A stretch of 39,753 nucleotides of DNA from Alphaproteobacteria bacterium (GTDB lineage Bacteria > Pseudomonadota > Alphaproteobacteria > CAAGCB01 > CAG-977): contig CAAGCB010000018.1 in assembly GCA_900768185.1 (NCBI GenBank), positions 1 through 39,753 on the forward strand. Reading direction: 5' to 3'. Position 1 is the stretch's first letter. Every line of letters starts with the position of its first letter. Shown here piece by piece: positions 23,515 through 30,551 of this stretch. The translations under genes and the position numbers were made by a program. Below the pieces are notes generated by a model that had not been told where the DNA came from, did no database searches, and saw nothing but the letters and a program-made list of their open reading frames with translations.

Positions 23515-24835
23515 ATGTCGTTTCGCATATTTTCAACAGCTTTTCGCGCAGGAAGAACAATACGCCGGCGGCGATGAACGATACGGCGGCAAAGCCGGAA
23601 AACAACGCGCCCGCGCCGAAATCTTCGACATAAGAGCCGATCCAGCCCGCCATGAAATTCGCCACGGCGGAAAATCCGAACCAAATTCCCATCATCATGG
23701 ACGAAAACCGCGCGGGCGACAGGCGCGTCACCATCGACAACCCCGTCGGCGACAGGCATAATTCCCCGATCGTGTGCAAAAAATACGTTCCGACCAGCCA
23801 CAGCGGCGACGCCAGATTCGCCGTTTCCGATTGTTTGACGGCGCCGGTCATCAGTAAAAATCCCGCGCCGGAAAAAATCAGCGCCCAGACGAATTTCGCG
23901 ACAAACGACGGATCGCGCCCGCCCGGTCTGACCCACAGCCATGCAAGCACGGGGGCGAACGTGATGATGAACAGCGGATTCAGTGATTGGAAAAACGTCG
24001 GCGGCACTACGCGTCCGGCGATGACGCGGTTCGTGTTTTCGGCGGCAAACAGCGTCATCACGCCGCCCGCCTGTTCAAATCCCGCCCAAAAGACAACGGT
24101 GAAAATCCCCAAAATGAAAATGACGGTCAGACGGTTGATTTCTTTTTTCGTCAGTTTCACGGAGGTCGCGGCGGATCGTTTTTCGAATTTCGCGGGGGCT
24201 TTGCCGATGTCGCCAAGATACCGGTTCCCCAGAAACGCTTGCAAAAACAGCGCGATCAGCATGCCCGCGCCCGCCAGAACAAAGGCGGCTTTGAACGAAT
24301 AGGCGGCGGTCGTGAATCCGGCGGCTATGCCCGAACAAAAAGCCCCGATGTTGATGCCCATGTAAAAAATCGTGAACGCGCTGTCGCGGCGATCGTCAGC
24401 GGCGGGATACAAATCGCCGACCATGGTCGAAATGTTGGGCTTGAACAGTCCGTTTCCGCAAATCAGCAGCCCCAGTCCCGCATACAGAACGACGCTTTTG
24501 CCGAACGGAAAAAAATCGTCGGGCATAGCAAGCGCGAACTGTCCCGACGCCATTAAAAACGCGCCGATGACGACGGATTTTCGCCGCCCGAAAAAACTGT
24601 CCGCCAACCAGCCGCCGATAATCGGCGTCAGATACACCAGGCCCGTGTACAGTCCGTACAGCTTTAAAGCGTCGGATTTCGTCCAGCCCAGTCCGCCGTT
24701 CGCCGTCGCATCCGTCAGGTACAGCACCAGAACGGCGCGCAGGACGTAAAACGAAAAACGTTCCCACAATTCCGATGAAAAAAGCAGGAAAAGTCCTTTC
24801 GGGTGTCCCAAAAAATCTCGGTTGTTCAAAGTCAT
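23513..24835 (-). CDS. POT-family proton-dependent peptide transporter
   Basis: This inner-membrane symporter takes up di- and tripeptides with protons (POT/PTR2 family of the major facilitator superfamily). The 440-residue protein has about 12 membrane helices. The first carries the ExxERFxxY proton-coupling motif (ELWERFSFYVLRAVLVLYL), then YTGLVYLTPIIGGWLADSFFGRRK and the family signature GNGLFKPNISTMVGDLY. FTIFYMGINIGAF and a late ELCLSPTGLSMVTRL follow. The substrate range cannot be read from sequence. It is the only gene on its transcript, convergent with tRNA-Leu and divergent from the small acidic protein and dapL. Confidence 0.93.
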   Translation of the reverse strand: MTLNNRDFLGHPKGLFLLFSSELWERFSFYVLRAVLVLYLTDATANGGLGWTKSDALKLYGLYTGLVYLTPIIGGWLADSFFGRRKSVVIGAFLMASGQFALAMPDDFFPFGKSVVLYAGLGLLICGNGLFKPNISTMVGDLYPAADDRRDSAFTIFYMGINIGAFCSGIAAGFTTAAYSFKAAFVLAGAGMLIALFLQAFLGNRYLGDIGKAPAKFEKRSAATSVKLTKKEINRLTVIFILGIFTVVFWAGFEQAGGVMTLFAAENTNRVIAGRVVPPTFFQSLNPLFIITFAPVLAWLWVRPGGRDPSFVAKFVWALIFSGAGFLLMTGAVKQSETANLASPLWLVGTYFLHTIGELCLSPTGLSMVTRLSPARFSSMMMGIWFGFSAVANFMAGWIGSYVEDFGAGALFSGFAAVSFIAAGVLFFLREKLLKICETT

Positions 24836-24865
24836 GTGCCGTCTCCCGCTTCGGTGGTTTATGAT

Positions 24866-24893
24866 ATTCTACGGACGCCGAACCGCCGTTCAA
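24866..24893 (-). promoter_or_regulatory. probable promoter of the POT transporter gene
   Basis: On the minus strand TTGAAC (24893-24888) and TAGAAT (24871-24866) are separated by 16 bases and lie about 30 bases before the start codon. A short perfect inverted repeat, GCCGT-TCAAAG-ACGGC (24885-24900), overlaps the -35 and could be an operator. Confidence 0.5.
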
Positions 24894-24940
24894 AGACGGC
24901 TTTTCGAATACGGGCTTTTTATCAATGGGCAAAAGAACGC

Positions 24941-24969
24941 TTTGCATAGAACGAAAATTCATCTAAAAT
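24941..24969 (+). promoter_or_regulatory. probable promoter of the small acidic protein-dapL-dapF operon
   Basis: TTTGCA (24941-24946) and TAAAAT (24964-24969) are separated by 17 bases and lie about 40 bases before the ATG at 25011. The -10 differs from consensus at one base. Confidence 0.42.
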
Positions 24970-25010
24970 GCGCGCGGGGCATCTTTGCCCGAAAGCCGAA
25001 GAGATTGAAA

Positions 25011-25295
25011 ATGGATATCAACGAATACGATTTTTTGTATAACGACGACGGCGAATTGATGCTGGTTTTGGACGGTTTCGCCGATAAACCCGAAAATCCG
25101 CGTTTGACGCTGGGCGATAATCAGGCGACTTTGATCCGGTCGGATAAAATGCCGACTCTGCGTCTGACCGGCGTGCCGCGGGACGTTTTCGAAACGTTGG
25201 AAAATGTGCCGCAAATCATGGTTTGCGAAATCGACGACGACGGCGCGCCCGCGCAGGTCTATGACGTTCCCGTCAAAAAAATCTTTAACGCGTAA
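25011..25295 (+). CDS. small acidic protein of unknown function
   Basis: No family was recognised. The 94-residue product is acidic and soluble, with no signal or membrane segment. It opens with MDINEYDFLYNDDGELMLVLDG and reads as a run of short strands (NPRLTLGDNQATLIRS, TLRLTGVPRDVFETL, QIMVCEIDDDG, QVYDVPVKKIF), suggesting a small beta-rich fold. The ATG at 25011 is preceded by AGAGATTG, a weak Shine-Dalgarno. It lies 10 bases upstream of dapL on the same strand and is probably cotranscribed with it. Whether it has any part in lysine synthesis is unknown. Confidence 0.72.
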   Translation: MDINEYDFLYNDDGELMLVLDGFADKPENPRLTLGDNQATLIRSDKMPTLRLTGVPRDVFETLENVPQIMVCEIDDDGAPAQVYDVPVKKIFNA

Positions 25296-25305
25296 AGGAA
25301 AAAAG

Positions 25306-26499
25306 ATGATTGAAGCCAATCCGCACTATTTTGATTTGTCAGCAAACTACCTGTTTCAGGATATCGCCAAGAAAATAAAGGCGTTCAAAGAAAAAACGCC
25401 CGACGCCGACATCATCAGTCTGGGCATCGGCGACGTGACGCAGCCCATTCCCGCCGCGTGTGTCGAGGCGATGCACAAAGCCGTTGACGAAATGGGCGCC
25501 GCCGCGACGATGCGCGGATACGGTCCCGAACAGGGGTACGAGTTTTTGCGCCGCGCGATCGCTGATAACGACTATGCCGGATTGGGGATCGACATTGACG
25601 AGATCTTTGTTTCCGACGGCGCGAAATGCGATGTCGGCAACGTGCAGGAATTGTTTTCGCAAAATGCGCGCGTGGCTATTCCCGATCCCGTTTATCCCGT
25701 CTATCGCGATACGAACATCATGGCGGGGCGCGAAATCGAATATCTGCCATGCACCCGCGAAACGGGATTTTCCCCCGCTTTGCCGCAGGGGGCGGCGGAT
25801 CTGATCTACCTGTGTTCGCCAAACAACCCGACGGGGTCTGTCCTGAGAAAATCCGATTTGGAAAAATGGGTGAAGTACGCCAAGGAAAACGGTGCCGTCA
25901 TCATCTTTGATTCCGCGTACAAGGAATACATCACGACGCCCGACATTCCGCACAGCATTTACGAAATCGACGGGGCGAAAGACGTCGCGATCGAACTGCG
26001 GTCGTTTTCCAAAACGGCGGGATTCACGGGTGTGCGTTGCGCCTATATGGTTGTGCCGAAATCGCTGAAAGCCAAAGGACCCGCGGGTGATCCGGTCGCG
26101 CTCAACCCGATGTGGAGCCGTCGCCATTCGACAAAGTTCAACGGTGTCGCCTATATCGTTCAGCGCGCCGCCGAAGCCGTGTTTTCCGACGCGGGTAAAA
26201 AGCAGGTGCGCGAAACGGTCGGGTATTACATGGAAAACGCGCGGCTGATCCGCGAAACGCTGGCGCGCAAGGGATTCACCGTGTACGGCGGCGTGGACGC
26301 GCCCTATATCTGGCTGGCGACGCCCGCGGGCATGACATCGGTCGATTTGTTTGAAAAGTTTTTGAACGAAGCGCAGCTGGTCTGCACTCCGGGCAGCGGA
26401 TTCGGAAAATTCGGCGAAGGGTACGTCCGCCTGACATCGTTCGGCACGCGCGAAAACACTTTGCGGGCTTTGGACAGAATCGGAAAGCTGGCGTTATGA
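25306..26499 (+). CDS. dapL: LL-diaminopimelate aminotransferase
   Basis: DapL converts tetrahydrodipicolinate directly into LL-diaminopimelate with glutamate as amino donor, replacing the DapD-DapC-DapE acylated route. The 397-residue PLP enzyme begins MIEANPHYFDLSANYLFQDIAKK, a start characteristic of DapL. It continues with IISLGIGDVTQPIP and GYGPEQGYEFLRRAI, then VSDGAKCDVGNVQELF, PDPVYPVYRDTNIMAGR and CSPNNPTGSVL. The PLP lysine lies in RSFSKTAGFTGVRCAY. The start at 25306 follows AAAGGAAA. Its stop overlaps the dapF ATG, so the two are coupled. DapL is known from plants, chlamydiae and scattered bacteria and is uncommon in Alphaproteobacteria. Confidence 0.95.
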   Translation: MIEANPHYFDLSANYLFQDIAKKIKAFKEKTPDADIISLGIGDVTQPIPAACVEAMHKAVDEMGAAATMRGYGPEQGYEFLRRAIADNDYAGLGIDIDEIFVSDGAKCDVGNVQELFSQNARVAIPDPVYPVYRDTNIMAGREIEYLPCTRETGFSPALPQGAADLIYLCSPNNPTGSVLRKSDLEKWVKYAKENGAVIIFDSAYKEYITTPDIPHSIYEIDGAKDVAIELRSFSKTAGFTGVRCAYMVVPKSLKAKGPAGDPVALNPMWSRRHSTKFNGVAYIVQRAAEAVFSDAGKKQVRETVGYYMENARLIRETLARKGFTVYGGVDAPYIWLATPAGMTSVDLFEKFLNEAQLVCTPGSGFGKFGEGYVRLTSFGTRENTLRALDRIGKLAL

Positions 26500-27314
26500 C
26501 GAAAATCCCCTTTACCAAAATGGACGGGCTGGGAAACGATTTTGTCATCATCGACAACCGTTCGGGAAACGTCGGTTTGATGCGCGATCAAATCGTCGCG
26601 ATCGGCAACCGTAAAACGGGCGTCGGGTTCGACCAGTTGATTTTGCTGGAAAAATCGGACAAGGCGGCGGTGAAGATTCTGTTTTTCAACGCCGACGGAA
26701 CGACGGCGGGGGCGTGCGGCAACGGATCGCGGTGCACGGCGCGTCTGTTGATGGACGAACAGGGAAGCGACCGCGTGGAAATGGAAGCCCCCGACGGCAG
26801 GATTTTAAAGGCTTGGCGCGCTGAAAACGGGCTGGTGACGGTCAATATGGGAAAACCGCGTCTGAAATGGGACGAGATTCCCTTGGCGCGCGAAAGCGAT
26901 ACGCTGGCGGTGGCGGGAATCGACGACGAACTGCCCGAACCGTGCTGCGTGTCCGTCGGTAATCCGCATGCCGTGTTTTTTGTGGACGACGTTGAAAATT
27001 TCGATGTCGCGAAATGGGGAAGCATGGTTGAAAAACACCCGATGTTTCCCGATCGCGTGAATGTCGAATTCGCCCGTGCCGTTTCTCCGAACCTGATCCG
27101 CATGCGGGTGTGGGAACGCGGCGCGGGGATAACCGATGCTTGCGGCACGGGGGCGTGCGCGACTTTGGTCGCCGCGGTGCGCCGCGGATTGAACGCCGGA
27201 AAGGCTGAAATCAAAATGGACGGCGGATCGCTGGTGATTGAATGGCAACACGGCGGCGACATTCTGATGACGGGGAAAACGCACCGCGCTTTCGTCGGCG
27301 AATATCTGGGATAA
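26496..27314 (+). CDS. dapF: diaminopimelate epimerase
   Basis: DapF interconverts LL- and meso-diaminopimelate without a cofactor, using two cysteines as acid and base. In the 272-residue protein the first lies in AGACGNGSRCTARLL and the second in ITDACGTGACATLVAAVRRG. Substrate-binding segments FTKMDGLGNDFVIID, VGFDQLILLE, SVGNPHAVFFVDDVE and NVEFARAV are all present, and the length is normal. The ATGA overlap with dapL and the 10-base gap to the next gene place all in one operon. Meso-diaminopimelate feeds both peptidoglycan and lysine. Confidence 0.96.
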   Translation: MTKIPFTKMDGLGNDFVIIDNRSGNVGLMRDQIVAIGNRKTGVGFDQLILLEKSDKAAVKILFFNADGTTAGACGNGSRCTARLLMDEQGSDRVEMEAPDGRILKAWRAENGLVTVNMGKPRLKWDEIPLARESDTLAVAGIDDELPEPCCVSVGNPHAVFFVDDVENFDVAKWGSMVEKHPMFPDRVNVEFARAVSPNLIRMRVWERGAGITDACGTGACATLVAAVRRGLNAGKAEIKMDGGSLVIEWQHGGDILMTGKTHRAFVGEYLG

Positions 27315-27324
27315 GGAAAAACGA

Positions 27325-29466
27325 ATGGGCAGCAAATACATCATCGACTATGCCGAAAAGCTGAAAAAAGGCGAATTGAAACAGATCGTCGGGCGCAAAA
27401 AGGAAATCCGCCGCGTGATGCATATTCTGTTGCGCGATATGAAAAGCAACCCGATGCTGCTGGGGCAGACGGGGCTGGGCAAAACGTCGATCGTCGTCGG
27501 CGTGGCGGCGGCGTTGGCGGCGGGCGATTGTCCTCCGAAGCTGCGCGGGCGCACGATCGTCGGCGTCGATATCGCGACGATGATGATCGATTCCAAAACA
27601 CAGGCGGAATACGAAGACCATTTGAAAGAGGCTTTTCAGGAACTGCAGGCGGCGAAAGGCGAAAAAATCCTGTTTATCAACGATTTGGGATTTTTGGCGA
27701 TGACGCCGAACGGCAACCACGAAATCCCGAAATTTTTAAAGCCGAAGGTGCTGGACGGCGGTATTCAATGCGTGGTCGAGGCGGAGCTGAACGCCTATAA
27801 AATGTACATTGAAACCGATCCCGATTTGATGAGCTGTCTGCAAACGATGTACATCGAAGAGCCGACACCCGCCGAAACGACGGATATTTTGCGCGGCGTC
27901 GCTCCGAAACTGGAAGAAAAATACGGCGTCAAAATCCCCGACGAAGTGTTGCAAAAAGCGGTGTCGATGTCCGCTCGCTATGTCAAATCGCGTCTGTTTC
28001 CCGAAAAGGCGCTCGACCTGCTGGACGAAGCGGCGACGGGGCTGATGATGGCGCTTGACGAAGGGACGGCAAAGGACAATGTTTTGAACGATCAGCACGT
28101 CGCCAACATCGTTTCGTTCTGGACGGGCATTCCGATGGATAAAGTCGGTTCGGAAGATAAGCAGAAGCTGATTGATCTGGAAAACTTCATCGGGCGGCGC
28201 GTCATCGGTCAGCCGGAGGCGATTTCCGTCATTTCCGGCGCGGTCAGGCGTATGAAATCGGGGTTGCAAGACCCGAACCGCCCGCTGGGTACGTTCCTGT
28301 TCATCGGTACGACCGGCGTCGGTAAAACGGAATTGGCAAAAGCTTTGTCCGAATTCATGTTTGACGACGAAACGGCTTTGCTGCGTTTGGATATGTCCGA
28401 ATATATGGAAAAATCGTCGGTCGCGCGTCTGTTGGGACCGCCTCCGGGAACCCCCGGATACGAACAGGGCGGCGTGCTGACCGAAGCCGTGCGTCTGCGT
28501 CCGTATCAAGTCGTCCTGTTCGACGAATTGGAAAAGGCGCACAGCGAAATCCTGAACCTGATGTTGCAGCTGTTGGACGAAGGGCGCTTGACGGACGGCA
28601 AGGGCGTGACGGTTGATTTCCGCAACACGATCGTGATTATGACGTCGAACTTGGGCGCGAACCTGCCGCGTTATCAGCGTATGGAGTTTCTGCGTAAAAA
28701 CCTGCGTCCGGAATTTTTGGCGCGTATCGACGACATTATTCCGTTCCACGGGCTGGCGGAGGAAAACCTGCTGGCGATCGTGGACATTCATCTGAATAAA
28801 TTCGTCAAGCGCGCCAAAGCCGTCGGTCTGCGCGCCGAACTGACTTTGGAAGCCAGAAAGTGGTTCGCGGACGAGGTCTTTATCGCCAAAAACGGCGTGC
28901 GTGAAATCAAACGTCTGATCCAGCACCATATCGAAAACCCGCTGTCGGTTTTGATGATGTATGACAAGGTCAGCGGCGAAGATTTGATTAAAATCATTCG
29001 CCCGAAAGACAAAAAAGGCGTCGAAATCGTCGTCCTGAAACCCGAAGACCAAAACAAACAGCTGGAGGAAGCCGTTACGGTCGAAAAGAAGATGGAAGAC
29101 AACATCGACGACAGACCGCCTCCGCCGCCGACGTTCAAGCTGAACGAAAGCGGCGACGAATACGCCGATCTGCCCGCGTGGAAACGCGCGGCTTTGATGG
29201 CGGCAAAACAGCAGGGCGGAAATTCCGCAGAAAACACGCCGCACAAGGTGATCAAAGTTCCCGTCATCAAAGGGTTCAAGTCGACTTTGGGCAAGGGGCT
29301 GGGCATTCCGAAAATGTCCGCCGCCGTGATGTCGAAAGAAATCGCCGCCGAGGAAGCCGCGGAAAAGACCGCCCCCGTTTCCGAAACGCCGCCGCCTGTC
29401 GCCGCCGCGCCTGCGGAAACGCCGCCCGATATCGCGCCGCCGCCCGTCGTACGCACGGAGGAATGA
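27325..29466 (+). CDS. degenerate HSP100/Clp-like AAA+ protein with Pro-rich tail
   Basis: The 713-residue protein aligns with ClpB over both ATPase rings but lacks the N domain and the coiled-coil M domain. Ring 1 keeps Walker A (GQTGLGKT, 47-54). It has Asn119-Asp120 where ClpB has Asp-Glu in Walker B, and Ser170-Cys171 where ClpB has the two Arg-finger residues. CVVEAE replaces the sensor-1 block CIGATT, and Thr92 replaces the pore-loop Tyr. Ring 2 has intact Walker A (GTTGVGKT, 328-335), LFDELEKAH, MTSNLGA, the Arg in RPEFLARIDD, and sensor 2 GVREIKRLI. Its pore loop reads GTPG (375-378) instead of GYVG. No ClpP-docking IGF/IGL loop is seen. Residues about 575-713 are charged and then Pro/Ala/Glu-rich. 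It is last in the dapL-dapF operon. The function is unknown; ring 2 probably hydrolyses ATP, and ring 1 may only bind it. Confidence 0.85.
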   Translation: MGSKYIIDYAEKLKKGELKQIVGRKKEIRRVMHILLRDMKSNPMLLGQTGLGKTSIVVGVAAALAAGDCPPKLRGRTIVGVDIATMMIDSKTQAEYEDHLKEAFQELQAAKGEKILFINDLGFLAMTPNGNHEIPKFLKPKVLDGGIQCVVEAELNAYKMYIETDPDLMSCLQTMYIEEPTPAETTDILRGVAPKLEEKYGVKIPDEVLQKAVSMSARYVKSRLFPEKALDLLDEAATGLMMALDEGTAKDNVLNDQHVANIVSFWTGIPMDKVGSEDKQKLIDLENFIGRRVIGQPEAISVISGAVRRMKSGLQDPNRPLGTFLFIGTTGVGKTELAKALSEFMFDDETALLRLDMSEYMEKSSVARLLGPPPGTPGYEQGGVLTEAVRLRPYQVVLFDELEKAHSEILNLMLQLLDEGRLTDGKGVTVDFRNTIVIMTSNLGANLPRYQRMEFLRKNLRPEFLARIDDIIPFHGLAEENLLAIVDIHLNKFVKRAKAVGLRAELTLEARKWFADEVFIAKNGVREIKRLIQHHIENPLSVLMMYDKVSGEDLIKIIRPKDKKGVEIVVLKPEDQNKQLEEAVTVEKKMEDNIDDRPPPPPTFKLNESGDEYADLPAWKRAALMAAKQQGGNSAENTPHKVIKVPVIKGFKSTLGKGLGIPKMSAAVMSKEIAAEEAAEKTAPVSETPPPVAAAPAETPPDIAPPPVVRTEE

Positions 29467-29561
29467 CGGAAAAGCCCTTGCTTTTATATCTGATTTGAAA
29501 AAGAACGTTGACGATACGCGCTTCGTGACGGAAGGATTTGCGGCGAATGATCGGTCGCTGT

Positions 29562-29603
29562 TAAAAAAAACGATTGCCGCGCCGAAGAGGCGGGCGCGGC
29601 AAT
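29562..29603 (-). terminator. terminator of the N-ATPase operon
   Basis: An 11-bp perfect stem (29573-29583 with 29593-29603, ATTGCCGCGCC/GGCGCGGCAAT) has a 9-base loop. On the minus strand it is followed by CG and a run of eight T (29563-29570). It lies 34 bases past the atpG stop. The remaining gap to the HSP100-like gene (29467-29561) holds only a weak AAAAGC-CCTT-GCTTTT hairpin on the plus strand. Confidence 0.85.
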
Positions 29604-29636
29604 AAAAAAAATCAAATGATTAAGACGGTGTTGCCG

Positions 29637-30542
29637 TCAAACGGTGCGCGGACGTTTTTTCTGCTGACGCAGAGCTTCCGCGCCGGAAACGACTTCAAGC
29701 AATTCGGTCGTGATGTTTTCCTGACGCATCTGCTGGTATTCCAGATTCATTTTTTCCAGATTCTCGTCAATGTTTTTTTCCGCCGCCTGCATGGTTGTCA
29801 GCCGCATATGGTGTTCGGCGACCAGAGCTTCGGTGATCGCCGTCGATAATTCAATCAGCAATCTCTCTTTAACCAGAGCCGAATAGATTTTTTCCGCGGG
29901 CAAAGTGTACGTCGGAAAATTTCGTCCGGGCCAGCGCGTTTTTTTGACGCGTTCCAGCCATTCCGTTCCCAACGGCATCAAAACCGTCGATGTCGGCGAA
30001 ACGCCGACGCCGCGTTTCATGCTGTAAAAAACATAGACGTGCGTCGTGTGATTCGCGCGCATCTGTTCGTCCGCGGCGACCAAAACGGACGCCGCCGTTT
30101 TGCTGACGGCTTTGACGGAATTTGAAATCGGATAGCATTCCGCCGCGTTCCATCGGTTGCGCTGCAACTGTCCGATGATTTGCCGTCCGATGGCGACAAA
30201 AGCCGTCTGATTGATTTGAAAACCGTCGTCACTCAGTTTTTTTTGGGCAAATCGGACAACCTCGCGGTTCATTTTTCCGACCAGTCCCGTGTCCGATCCG
30301 ACAATTACCGCCAAAGCGCGCCGTTTTTCCGGCGCGACGGCTGGCGGCTTCGGAATGTTCAGTTCGCCGTTTTTCAGCAAAGCGACCGCGCCCAGATTGA
30401 TGGCGCGTCCGTATTCAATCAGGGATTTCAGGGCTGTGTCGTATTGAATGATGCTGACGGCGGACAACGATTTCATCGTTGAAACGATGGATCGCAAGTC
30501 TTTCGTCGTTTTGATGCGTTTTTGCAACCCTTCAATATCCAT
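29637..30542 (-). CDS. atpG: N-type ATPase gamma subunit
   Basis: Gamma is the central stalk that turns inside the alpha3beta3 ring. The 301-residue protein has the N-terminal helix DIEGLQKRIKTTKDLRSIVSTMKSLSAV and the C-terminal helix with ELSTAITEALVAEHHMRLTTMQAAEKNIDE, which pair as the coiled coil. The last residues, QENITTELLEVVSGAEAL, carry the conserved contact to beta. The middle Rossmann-like part contains LAVIVGSDTGLVGKMNREVV. The sequence is diverged from ordinary F-type gamma, as expected for the alternate family (TIGR03323). It is the last gene of the operon, 9 bases after atpA, and a strong terminator follows. Confidence 0.94.
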   Translation of the reverse strand: MDIEGLQKRIKTTKDLRSIVSTMKSLSAVSIIQYDTALKSLIEYGRAINLGAVALLKNGELNIPKPPAVAPEKRRALAVIVGSDTGLVGKMNREVVRFAQKKLSDDGFQINQTAFVAIGRQIIGQLQRNRWNAAECYPISNSVKAVSKTAASVLVAADEQMRANHTTHVYVFYSMKRGVGVSPTSTVLMPLGTEWLERVKKTRWPGRNFPTYTLPAEKIYSALVKERLLIELSTAITEALVAEHHMRLTTMQAAEKNIDENLEKMNLEYQQMRQENITTELLEVVSGAEALRQQKKRPRTV

Positions 30543-30551
30543 GACGTTTCC

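Noticed and set aside
27736..29244. A 502-codon minus-strand frame opposite the HSP100-like gene
   Set aside because: It is the same antisense artefact; the plus-strand frame carries clear AAA+ motifs.
27325..29466. Annotation as ClpA or ClpV
   Set aside because: There is no N domain, no ClpP-docking IGF/IGL loop, and no type VI secretion or clpS gene nearby. Both rings are closest to ClpB in the alignable blocks but lack the M domain.
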